The position numbers were made by a program, and so were the translations under genes. Of a stretch of 10,640 nt of DNA, positions 1 to 6,243 are shown in pieces; within the stretch, counting starts at the first letter, position 1; every line of letters begins with the position of its first letter. The DNA lies in the NCBI GenBank assembly GCA_934699065.1, contig CAKUWD010000092.1, positions 1-10,640 of the forward strand, given 5' to 3'. The DNA comes from an uncultured Treponema sp. GTDB lineage: Bacteria; Spirochaetota; Spirochaetia; Treponematales; Treponemataceae. The notes under the pieces were generated by a model. It did not search any database. It was not told where the DNA came from and saw only the letters and a list, made by a program, of their open reading frames with translations.

Positions 1-30
1 GTTGTTAGCTGTTAGCTGTTAGCTGTTAGC
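1..30. repeat. Heptamer tandem array, left arm (GTTAGCT)n
   Basis: Three exact copies of GTTAGCT lie at 4-24, followed by a six-base copy at 25-30. The window edge may cut off further copies. The reverse complement (GCTAAC plus one base, period 7) is closely matched by a second array at 194-224, so the two arrays form imperfect inverted arms around the cysS promoter and leader. Function is unknown; it looks like an intergenic dispersed repeat. Confidence 0.8.
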
Positions 31-63
31 CCCTAGCGGGTATGGGATAGAAAATAGAGTGTG

Positions 64-92
64 TTGTTTAAGGTTTCGGAAAATAGTATAAT
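64..92 (+). promoter_or_regulatory. Candidate sigma-70-type promoter for cysS
   Basis: A perfect -10 box TATAAT lies at 87-92, and a TTGTTT hexamer that matches the first half of the -35 consensus lies at 64-69. The spacing is exactly 17 bp. Transcription would start near position 99 and give a leader of about 140 nt before the cysS start codon. The -35 box is only a partial match, so the call rests mainly on the -10 box and the spacing. Confidence 0.55.
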
Positions 93-114
93 TATTGAAT
101 TGTTGAGCGGGTTT

Positions 115-189
115 TAGGGGTGCAGCCCCTAGGAGAGAGGGTGGCGAAAGACCGCGCAGCGGGCTGAAGACAGGGGGAGACTTCCCCCT
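115..189 (+). other. Structured leader with three GC-rich hairpins upstream of cysS
   Basis: Three short hairpins sit in a row. The first pairs TAGGGG (115-120) with CCCCTA (126-131). The second pairs CCGC (152-155) with GCGG (159-162) around the loop GCA. The third pairs AGGGGGA (172-178) with TCCCCCT (183-189) around the loop GACT. The third is followed by only a short pyrimidine run (TTCT overlapping 189-192), so it is a weak terminator at best. The stretch is much richer in GC than its surroundings. It could be a regulatory leader RNA or a dispersed multi-hairpin intergenic repeat; the sequence alone does not decide. Confidence 0.5.
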
Positions 190-193
190 TCTA

Positions 194-224
194 GCTAATG
201 GCTAACTGCTAAAGGCTAATAGCT
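194..224. repeat. Heptamer tandem array, right arm (GCTAANN)n
   Basis: Four heptamers with a strict 7-nt period, GCTAATG, GCTAACT, GCTAAAG and GCTAATA, are followed by a partial GCT. Compared with the reverse complement of the left array, 25 of 31 positions agree, and all differences fall at the last two positions of the unit. The array ends about 6 nt before the cysS ribosome binding site (AGGAG at 230-234), so it would lie in the cysS mRNA leader. Confidence 0.75.
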
Positions 225-240
225 TAAACAGGAGATAAAT

Positions 241-1803
241 ATGGCACTGAGATTATACAATACTATGGGACGAAAAATGGAAGAGTTTAAGCCGATTGTT
301 GAAGGACAGGTTGGTTTTTACGGCTGCGGTCCTACTGTTTACAACTATGCGCATATTGGTAATCTGCGTGCTTATGTTTTTCTTGATGTTCTTGATAAGA
401 CACTTTCTCTGCTCGGTTATAAAATCAAGCATGTAATGAATATTACTGACGTTGGACACCTTTCTGATGATGGCGACAACGGTGAAGATAAAATGAAGAA
501 ATCTGCGGCTGAGCGCCACCAGAGTGTTCTTGAAGTTGCCAACTTTTATACCGACGCTTTTATGAAAGATATTGATGCGATGAATATCCGCCACCCTGAT
601 GTGATTTGCCGTGCCACAGAACATATTGACGACATGATTGAGCTGATTAAAAAGATTGAAGCTAACGGGCACACTTATATGGCTGGCGGAAATCTTTATT
701 ATGATATTTCTACTTACCCTGATTATGGTAAGCTTGCAAACCTCAACCTTGATGAGCTTAAGGCAGGAGCCGGTAAGCGTAAGGTTGTTGTTATTGATGA
801 AAACAAGCGTAACCCTGGTGACTTTGTTCTCTGGTTTACTAAGTCTAAGTTTGAAGATCAGGCTATGACCTGGGACAGCCCTTGGGGACGCGGATATCCT
901 GGCTGGCATATTGAGTGCTCTGCTATGAGTATGAAGTATCTTGGTAAGCATTTTGATATTCACACCGGCGGAATTGACCACGTGCCGGTTCATCATACAA
1001 ATGAAATTGCTCAGAGCGAGGGAAGCTTTGACGAGGCTGAGCGAGCTAAGGGACCTTGGGTAAACTACTGGCTGCACAATGAGTTCCTTATTCTTGAGGG
1101 TGGAAAGATGAGTAAGTCTAGCGGTAACTTTATTACTTTACAGACTTCACTTCCTCCGGAGAGAGGATACTCTTTGAAAGACAAAGGCTTTGCTCCGCTT
1201 GATTACCGCTTTTTCCTTATGAGTGGTCATTATCGTAAGCAGCTTGTTTTTAGTCTTGAAGCGCTTGAGTCTGCTAAGAATGGCCGTGCAGCACTTAATG
1301 CCCGTGTTGCAAAACTGATTTCTAAGGCTAATAAAGAGGAAAAACTTGGCCTTACCCGCGAAAACTTTACAAGTCTGCTTTCTGGACTTGCCCTTGATGA
1401 AGAAAGTATGAATAAATTCCGTGAGGGGCTTGAAAATGACCTCGCTACTCCTGTGGCTATGGCTGCTATGCAGAAGGCTGCAGCTGGTAAGGGTGGCGTA
1501 AAGGCTTCGGTTGAGCTTGCTACTCTTCTTAAGATGGATAGTGTTCTGAGTCTTGATGTAATCAAAAATGCATTTGATGTTCTTGATGAACAGGCTAAGC
1601 TTTCGGGTGCTGCGGGTAATGCTTCTGCAAATGATCATGCAGGAGATCCTGAAGCTGCTGAAATTGATGCTCTTGTTGCTGAAAGAACTGCTGCAAAAAA
1701 AGCAAAAGATTTTGCAAAAGCAGATGAAATCCGTAACCAATTAACTGCCCGAGGTGTTATTATTATTGATACACCGAATGGTCCGACATGGAAACGCAGC
1801 TAA
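241..1803 (+). CDS. cysS: Cysteine--tRNA ligase (CysRS)
   Basis: This class I aminoacyl-tRNA synthetase charges tRNA-Cys with cysteine, using ATP, in the cytoplasm. The 520-residue product has the expected order of parts. The N-terminal Rossmann core carries the HIGH-type motif HIGN at 38-41. Zinc ligands are Cys29, Cys226, His251 and Glu255; their spacing matches the known E. coli set C28, C209, H234 and E238. The KMSKS loop is at 289-293, and a helical tRNA-binding tail with an AKxxDFAKADEIR-type segment lies near the end. It is somewhat longer than the E. coli enzyme (about 460 residues), partly from an insertion before position 226 and a longer C-terminal helical region. The ATG is supported by AGGAG at 230-234, six bases upstream. 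No terminator is visible before the sigma-factor gene 36 nt downstream, so read-through into it is possible. Confidence 0.98.
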   Translation: MALRLYNTMGRKMEEFKPIVEGQVGFYGCGPTVYNYAHIGNLRAYVFLDVLDKTLSLLGYKIKHVMNITDVGHLSDDGDNGEDKMKKSAAERHQSVLEVANFYTDAFMKDIDAMNIRHPDVICRATEHIDDMIELIKKIEANGHTYMAGGNLYYDISTYPDYGKLANLNLDELKAGAGKRKVVVIDENKRNPGDFVLWFTKSKFEDQAMTWDSPWGRGYPGWHIECSAMSMKYLGKHFDIHTGGIDHVPVHHTNEIAQSEGSFDEAERAKGPWVNYWLHNEFLILEGGKMSKSSGNFITLQTSLPPERGYSLKDKGFAPLDYRFFLMSGHYRKQLVFSLEALESAKNGRAALNARVAKLISKANKEEKLGLTRENFTSLLSGLALDEESMNKFREGLENDLATPVAMAAMQKAAAGKGGVKASVELATLLKMDSVLSLDVIKNAFDVLDEQAKLSGAAGNASANDHAGDPEAAEIDALVAERTAAKKAKDFAKADEIRNQLTARGVIIIDTPNGPTWKRS

Positions 1804-1839
1804 TTCCTGCAAAAAATTTGTAACTTTTGGGATATCAAA

Positions 1840-2409
1840 GTGTTTGATAGTATAGTAGGAAATCAGCAGGAAGAAAATGTTTCTTTATGTGCAGGTAATC
1901 CGGTTGATTTTAAGAAAATTTATGATGCGACAATGCAGATGCTCTTTAAGGTTTCTTACAGGATTGTAAATGATGAAGAGGCTGCGGAGGATTTAGCGCA
2001 CGATTCTCTGATTAAAGCGAATGAAAAGAATCTGACTTTTCCTTCAATTAATGATGCCAAATATTGGCTTATTCGGGTAGTTAAGAACGCATCTATTAAT
2101 TATATAAAACGTAAAGACCGTGAGCGTAAAGCTTACGAAAAGGTCCTTTATGAGGATCATAGAAAAGCGGATACAGGGGAAATTGACCTGCTTAAGGCTG
2201 AGTCCATAAGCAAGGCAAGGGAAGCTCTGAAAAAATTGCCGTCAAATCTACAGGATGTTCTTATGCTCAGGGAATATGCAGACCTGAACTATAAGGAAAT
2301 CGGAAGGATTTTGGGCATTACTGAAGGTAATGTGAAGGTAAGAATTTTCAGAGCCAGGGAACAGCTGGTAAAAATTATAGGAGAAGATAATGTCTTTTTG
2401 CCCGAGTAA
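1840..2409 (+). CDS. ECF-type RNA polymerase sigma factor (sigma-24/RpoE-like)
   Basis: This is an extracytoplasmic-function sigma factor that directs RNA polymerase to an alternative set of promoters. The 189-residue product has only the two domains typical of the group. Region 2 spans about 24-95, with the conserved EEAAEDLAHDSLIKA stretch and a WLIRVVKN segment. Region 4 spans about 125-180, with the helix-turn-helix YKEIGRILGITEGNVKVRIF (151-170). The start is GTG at 1840, with only a weak GGGA seven bases upstream. The next in-frame methionine (residue 32) would cut into region 2, so GTG is preferred. The gene overlaps the anti-sigma gene by 20 nt, which suggests translational coupling. 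From memory, T. pallidum has a sigma-24 gene (TP0092) directly after cysS, which fits a conserved locus. The target promoters are not known from this window. Confidence 0.93.
   Translation: MFDSIVGNQQEENVSLCAGNPVDFKKIYDATMQMLFKVSYRIVNDEEAAEDLAHDSLIKANEKNLTFPSINDAKYWLIRVVKNASINYIKRKDRERKAYEKVLYEDHRKADTGEIDLLKAESISKAREALKKLPSNLQDVLMLREYADLNYKEIGRILGITEGNVKVRIFRAREQLVKIIGEDNVFLPE
2379..2383 (+). promoter_or_regulatory. Ribosome binding site of the anti-sigma gene, inside the sigma gene
   Basis: AGGAG lies six bases before the ATG at 2390 and within the last codons of the sigma-factor gene. It fixes the start of the anti-sigma gene and the 20-nt gene overlap. Confidence 0.75.
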
Positions 2410-3127
2410 AGATATTCATTCTGTTTACCTCGATGGAGAGTTGCCTGAAAACTATAAGGCTGAGTATGAGCTTCATATTTCTCATTGTGAGAAATGTCGT
2501 AAGGAGCTTGAGCAGCTAAAGGCTCTTCATTCCATGTTTAAAACTGATTCAGATTCTTTGAATCTTGATTCTCATTTTATGGATGAAAGCTTTCAGCGTC
2601 TTCAGATTAAGATGGCCTATAGCCGTAATATTGGAAAAACTTCTCAAAAATCTCCTTTTAAAGTAATAAGTTATGTTGCTTCGGGTGTGGCAGCAGCAGC
2701 AGTTCTTGCTCTTGTTTTACCTGTTGGTTTTAGGTCTAATGGTGCAAAAATTGAAACTGCAAATACTCCTGCGGTTGCTTCTGATGTTATTAATTCAGCA
2801 CTTATTCATTCTGTTGCTTCTTCAGCATCTAATCCTATTACCAGTGTTTCATCAAAAAATATCAAAGCAGCTTCTGTAAATAATGTTTCTTTTGATAGTG
2901 GAAGAAGTGTGGTAATATCTGGTAATATACAAGATGTAGTTTTGTCATCTGAGAATCAAAGAAAAAATGCTGCTTCTTTTACTAAGAATGTAAGAGATGT
3001 TGATGTATTAAAACCTGATTTTCAGGATGACGCAATTTCTATAAAGATTACAGTTCCTGGAATGGGCGAGACTCCTGTTACTACAGAAATCAACCTTCCT
3101 ATGGATTTTGTATCAGGCAGATATTAG
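2390..3127 (+). CDS. Membrane-bound zinc-finger anti-sigma factor
   Basis: The product likely binds and holds the sigma factor encoded just upstream. The N-terminus has the zinc-binding anti-sigma signature: His29, Cys33 and Cys36 (Hx3Cx2C), with Cys4 placed 25 residues before the His, as in the RsrA/ChrR-like family. These are the only cysteines in the protein. A linker of about 50 residues leads to one transmembrane helix at about 92-113 (alanine, valine and leucine-rich). The remaining 130 or so residues should lie outside the cytoplasmic membrane. That outer part is rich in Ser, Asn and Val, looks partly disordered, and ends in a beta-like segment around 214-240. I recognise no family in it. 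The start overlaps the sigma gene by 20 nt. The TAG stop shares its G with the GTG start of the next gene. The anti-sigma role is inferred from the motif, topology and position. Confidence 0.88.
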   Translation: MSFCPSKDIHSVYLDGELPENYKAEYELHISHCEKCRKELEQLKALHSMFKTDSDSLNLDSHFMDESFQRLQIKMAYSRNIGKTSQKSPFKVISYVASGVAAAAVLALVLPVGFRSNGAKIETANTPAVASDVINSALIHSVASSASNPITSVSSKNIKAASVNNVSFDSGRSVVISGNIQDVVLSSENQRKNAASFTKNVRDVDVLKPDFQDDAISIKITVPGMGETPVTTEINLPMDFVSGRY

Positions 3128-4836
3128 TGGATTCTTCTGGAAAATTCAGTTATTCGTTGAGAAAGTATCCGGTTGTAAGGGTGCTTTCTGTTGTCTTTAT
3201 TATTAGTTTAATTCTCGGTGCAATTTATCTCATTGGTTTCAGGACAAAGCTTGTTCCTGAAATTACTTCTGTTGTACCGCCTGTAGGTTCACCTGGAGAC
3301 CTGGTTGTAATTAATGGTGAAAACTTTGGCTCTGTACGAGATATGAGCTATGTTGAAATTGCAGGTTCTAAGCTTACGGCAAGTTCATATATTTCCTGGT
3401 CAAATAATTGCATTAAGATTGTATTACCGGCTAATGTGCAGGATGGACTGTTAGTTGTTGGAACGAAGGAAATGCGTTCTAAGCCGGCTCTTTTTGCGAA
3501 TGAAGTAGAAATTCCTGTTCCTGTGCCGGCTGTTCAGCAGGTTACAAAACCTGTTATTACCATGCTTTCTTCTGATAAGTTGAGCGTTGGAGAACTTCTT
3601 GTTATTTCCGGTAACAATTTTGGAGATTCAAAAAATCAGTCTAAAGTACTCTTTACTATGGATTGTAATAATAAAATCAGTGAGGCAGATTATAAAAACG
3701 TTGCTTTGCTTACTGAAAATATGATTCCTGCAAGCGAAGATGATTTTGATTATGTTTCATGGTCTAATACAGAAATTTCTGTTCGTGTTCCTGATGGTGC
3801 AAGCAGTGGTCTTGTGATTGTAGATACAGGTCGAGAAAAATCTGATCCAAAGGAATTTGTTGTAAATACAGAAGCTGGTCGTAAAGAATATCTGAATAAA
3901 AAGATTTACCTTGTGGAATATACTGCTGATATTGCTGATGTTGTAACTAATGATATTTCTACTATTACATTAAGGTGTCCGGTTCCTTTTTCAAGTCCTG
4001 CTCAGCCGCAGGTTGAGATTACTGATGTTGTGCCTGAACCGATTCTTGTAAATTATCAGAATAATTTAATTCATCAAATTACCAGAAGCCGTAATAATAC
4101 TCCGAAAAGTGTTTTCAAACAGAATTTTGTTCTGCCGGTTTTTGAAGTTCGTGCAAACGTAAATGTAACTAAAATAGGAAACTATAAGAATACGGAAAAA
4201 AATCTTTTGAGTGGCGCGCTTAAAGCTGACACTCTTATTCCTTGCGATGATAAATCTGTAAAAGAACTTTGTGAGAAAATTATTGGTAGGGAAAAAAATC
4301 CATGGAGTAAAGCAAAGTTTATTTATGATTATATGTGTGAGAATTTCTCTGTTCTTTCTAAAGTGCGAAAGGGAGATTCTGATCCACTTGATTTGATTAA
4401 AAAAGGCAATGGAGATGCATACGATTTTGCGGTAATTTGTACAGCACTTTTGAGGGCTGCAGAAATACCGGCTTATACAGACAGTGGTATTCTTGTAAAT
4501 CAGGATTTGCAGACACAGACTCACTGGTGGTGCGAATTCTATATTGATAAGGTAGGCTGGATTCCTTGTGATCCTGCTTTGGGTGCCGGGCTTGAATATA
4601 AGCAGTGGACAGATAGTGATGTTGTTGATGCTAAGAATTTTTATTTTGGAAATATGGATTCACATCATATAATGTTCTCGCGGGGCTGGAGCCAGCTTAA
4701 GCCGTTTAGTGCAGACAGTAAGATTGTACAGCAGCCAAGAAGTTTTGCTTTACAATCTATCTGGGAAGAAGCAAATAAAGATACAGCAAAATATAGCAGC
4801 TACTGGTCTGTGCCGGTGGTGAAAGGAGTGTATTGA
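3127..4836 (+). CDS. Membrane-anchored protein with two TIG domains and a transglutaminase-like domain lacking its catalytic Cys
   Basis: The 569-residue product begins with a short basic cytoplasmic end and one membrane helix (about 17-38); the rest should face the periplasm. Two IPT/TIG immunoglobulin-like folds follow at about 43-125 and 142-247, each with the typical G-x-N-F-G turn (64-68 and 162-166). A beta-rich middle part (250-375) matches nothing I know. A transglutaminase-like domain spans about 376-490. In that family the core reads G-x-C-x-x-x-A with a later His and Asp. Here the stretch G429-D430-A431-Y432-D433-F434-A435 has Ala where Cys is expected (GCA at 4417-4419), while His466 and Asp482 remain. 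Peptide-bond chemistry is therefore unlikely; a binding or sensing role is inferred. The start is GTG, overlapping the anti-sigma stop by one base, with no strong ribosome binding site, so coupling is likely. Function is unknown. Confidence 0.85.
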   Translation: MDSSGKFSYSLRKYPVVRVLSVVFIISLILGAIYLIGFRTKLVPEITSVVPPVGSPGDLVVINGENFGSVRDMSYVEIAGSKLTASSYISWSNNCIKIVLPANVQDGLLVVGTKEMRSKPALFANEVEIPVPVPAVQQVTKPVITMLSSDKLSVGELLVISGNNFGDSKNQSKVLFTMDCNNKISEADYKNVALLTENMIPASEDDFDYVSWSNTEISVRVPDGASSGLVIVDTGREKSDPKEFVVNTEAGRKEYLNKKIYLVEYTADIADVVTNDISTITLRCPVPFSSPAQPQVEITDVVPEPILVNYQNNLIHQITRSRNNTPKSVFKQNFVLPVFEVRANVNVTKIGNYKNTEKNLLSGALKADTLIPCDDKSVKELCEKIIGREKNPWSKAKFIYDYMCENFSVLSKVRKGDSDPLDLIKKGNGDAYDFAVICTALLRAAEIPAYTDSGILVNQDLQTQTHWWCEFYIDKVGWIPCDPALGAGLEYKQWTDSDVVDAKNFYFGNMDSHHIMFSRGWSQLKPFSADSKIVQQPRSFALQSIWEEANKDTAKYSSYWSVPVVKGVY

Positions 4837-4837
4837 T

Positions 4838-5536
4838 ATGACAAAGATTTTGAGTGTAGGTGGTTCAATTATTGCACCAGATAAGCCGGACAGTGCTTTT
4901 TTGAGTGAGTTTGTTACAATGTGTAAAAAGTGGCTGGATAGCGACAAGCAGAATCGTTTGATTCTTGTAGCCGGCGGTGGAGCTCCTGCACGTGTATATC
5001 AGAATGGTTTTAAGGAAGTTTGTGAAAAGACAGGTGACAGTTTTGATGCAAACGCTGCAGACTGGATTGGAATTATGGCAACAAGAATTAATGCTCAGCT
5101 TCTTAAGGCTTGCTTTGGTTCTTACTGCAAAAATGATGTAGTTTATAATCCTACTGTAGAAGACTTGAAGTTTGACGGTCAGGTGCTTGTTGCTTCAGGT
5201 TGGAAACCTGGTTTTTCTACAGATACAGATGCTGTTTATCTTGGTGAAAAATTTGATGCTAAGACAATTGTAAATCTTTCTAATATTGAAAAGGTTTATA
5301 CTGATGACCCTAGAAAAAATCCGGATGCAAAACCTCTCGATACTATTTCCTGGGCGGACTTCCGCAAGATGGTTGGTGATGAATGGACTCCTGGAAAAAA
5401 CTGTCCATTTGACCCTATTGCCTCAAAGAAAGCCAGCGAACTTGGCATGAAGGTAATTTGTGCCGGTGGAAAAAATATTTCAAATATTCAGGCAATTCTT
5501 GAAGATAAGGAATATTTTGGAACAACAATCGGTTAA
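4838..5536 (+). CDS. pyrH: UMP kinase, archaeal/spirochaete type (amino acid kinase family)
   Basis: It likely phosphorylates UMP to UDP with ATP in pyrimidine nucleotide synthesis. The 232-residue product covers the whole amino acid kinase fold. It has GG at 8-9, the GGGAPAR loop at 46-52, DWIGIMATRINAQLL from 75, the substrate loop GWKPGFSTDTDAV at 121-133, VNLSNIEKVYTDDPRK at 145-160, PFDP at 190-193, and a GTTIG end. The ATRINA, PG-STD and PFDP motifs fit the archaeal-type subfamily better than the ordinary bacterial PyrH. From memory, Treponema also carries a bacterial-type pyrH near tsf, so this may be a second kinase, and its substrate could differ. AGGAG at 4824-4828 supports the ATG. 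The start is one base after the stop of the TIG/transglutaminase gene, so the gene is probably co-transcribed with the sigma module. Confidence 0.88.
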   Translation: MTKILSVGGSIIAPDKPDSAFLSEFVTMCKKWLDSDKQNRLILVAGGGAPARVYQNGFKEVCEKTGDSFDANAADWIGIMATRINAQLLKACFGSYCKNDVVYNPTVEDLKFDGQVLVASGWKPGFSTDTDAVYLGEKFDAKTIVNLSNIEKVYTDDPRKNPDAKPLDTISWADFRKMVGDEWTPGKNCPFDPIASKKASELGMKVICAGGKNISNIQAILEDKEYFGTTIG

Positions 5537-6141
5537 TAATTGAGAGTTCCCATTGCAGTGAGCAGACCGTCGATTTTTTCGCCATAGTGCGGGTCGGTGG
5601 CCCAGGTTCCTGTAAGTTCAAAAATAGTTTCTATATATTTTGTTTTGTGAACCCAGTTGTAGCGAGGATCTATAAGTTCCTTGTTCAGCTGGGTTTCTTC
5701 TTTTGTGGCATAAGCCTGCAGATGCTGAATGTGAGCGCGCACGCCCAGTTCTTCTGTTTCAAATTGTTCTCCCGGGTGGTCGGCATCCATTGCACCAAGC
5801 CCGCAGTAGTTATGGAATTCAGGTTGAACGAGTCCACCAAATTTTAAGAAGCCTGTCTCAAGACACATCTGAGCAAAAGCTGCATCCCAATTAATTCCTT
5901 CGGCAGCGGCTTCATCAATATAATATTGGGCAAACTGTAGAATATGGTCGCGGTCTGCATCAGGATTCCGGCTCATAAAAAAATCAGCGAGTTGAGAGGC
6001 AGTGAGCTGGCCCTGGTCTAAAATTCGGCGGGAGAGCTGAAGGACTTCTGCTTCTTTTGGCTTTGAAACGCAGGAATTAAGGAAAATAAGTGTAACAGCA
6101 AAAATTATTGCAGCAAAAAATGTCTTAATTGATTTATTCAT
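5533..6141 (-). CDS. Putative glucosaminidase lipoprotein (GH73-like peptidoglycan hydrolase)
   Basis: The product probably cleaves the N-acetylglucosaminyl bonds of peptidoglycan from a membrane-anchored position. The 202-residue protein starts with a basic N-terminus, a hydrophobic stretch (9-21) and a lipobox-like LNSC with Cys24 as the lipidation site. The LytG/Bax-like glucosaminidase core follows. AAFAQMCLETGF (88-99) contains Glu95, the expected catalytic acid. NYCGLGAM lies at 111-118, and TGTWATDPHYGEKI (177-190) matches the WATDP-x-Y-x-x-KI motif of the family. It converges on the UMP kinase gene: the bases TTAA at 5533-5536 serve as part of both TAA stops, giving a 4-nt overlap. 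No clear ribosome binding site is seen before the ATG. It could act in cell division or in making room for flagella; the window does not say which. Confidence 0.85.
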   Translation of the reverse strand: MNKSIKTFFAAIIFAVTLIFLNSCVSKPKEAEVLQLSRRILDQGQLTASQLADFFMSRNPDADRDHILQFAQYYIDEAAAEGINWDAAFAQMCLETGFLKFGGLVQPEFHNYCGLGAMDADHPGEQFETEELGVRAHIQHLQAYATKEETQLNKELIDPRYNWVHKTKYIETIFELTGTWATDPHYGEKIDGLLTAMGTLNY

Positions 6142-6161
6142 AATTTAATTTTCGGAAATCA

Positions 6162-6190
6162 AAAAAAAATCTGAAATACAGAATTTTTTT
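6162..6190. promoter_or_regulatory. A/T-flanked palindrome in the divergent glucosaminidase-radC intergenic region
   Basis: A run of seven A (6162-6168) and TCTG (6170-6173) are mirrored around AAATA by CAGA (6179-6182) and seven T (6184-6190), with a single A/A mismatch between the two blocks. It lies 20 bases upstream of the glucosaminidase start and 53 bases upstream of the radC start. It could be an operator, curved promoter DNA or a weak bidirectional terminator; the position between divergent genes favours a promoter or operator role. Confidence 0.35.
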
Positions 6191-6243
6191 CAAAATCTTT
6201 TCCTGTTTTCGTAAATGAAGGCAATATTATAGGTGGAGGATTT

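Noticed and set aside
1..30. CRISPR array
   Set aside because: The repeated unit is 7 bp and directly tandem, with no spacers.
138..157. T-box-like sequence (AGGGTGG ... ACCGCG) upstream of cysS
   Set aside because: The two halves of the T-box consensus appear, but six bases (CGAAAG) separate them instead of one. The leader from the predicted start site is too short to hold a specifier Stem I. T-boxes are also not expected in spirochaetes.
253..1077. Long open frame of 274 codons antisense to cysS
   Set aside because: It lies wholly opposite a highly conserved gene, has no ribosome binding site or family-like motifs, and is explained by the codon usage of cysS.
1819..1847. ECF-like autoregulatory promoter (TGTAACTT with TTTGA 16 bp on) at the sigma gene
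   Set aside because: The -10 part would lie inside the coding sequence, after the GTG start, and the resulting mRNA could only start at Met32, within sigma region 2.
2673..2879. Leucine-rich short open frame inside the anti-sigma gene
   Set aside because: It is a +1-frame shadow of the alanine, serine and valine codons of the membrane segment and outer domain; no independent start signal was seen.
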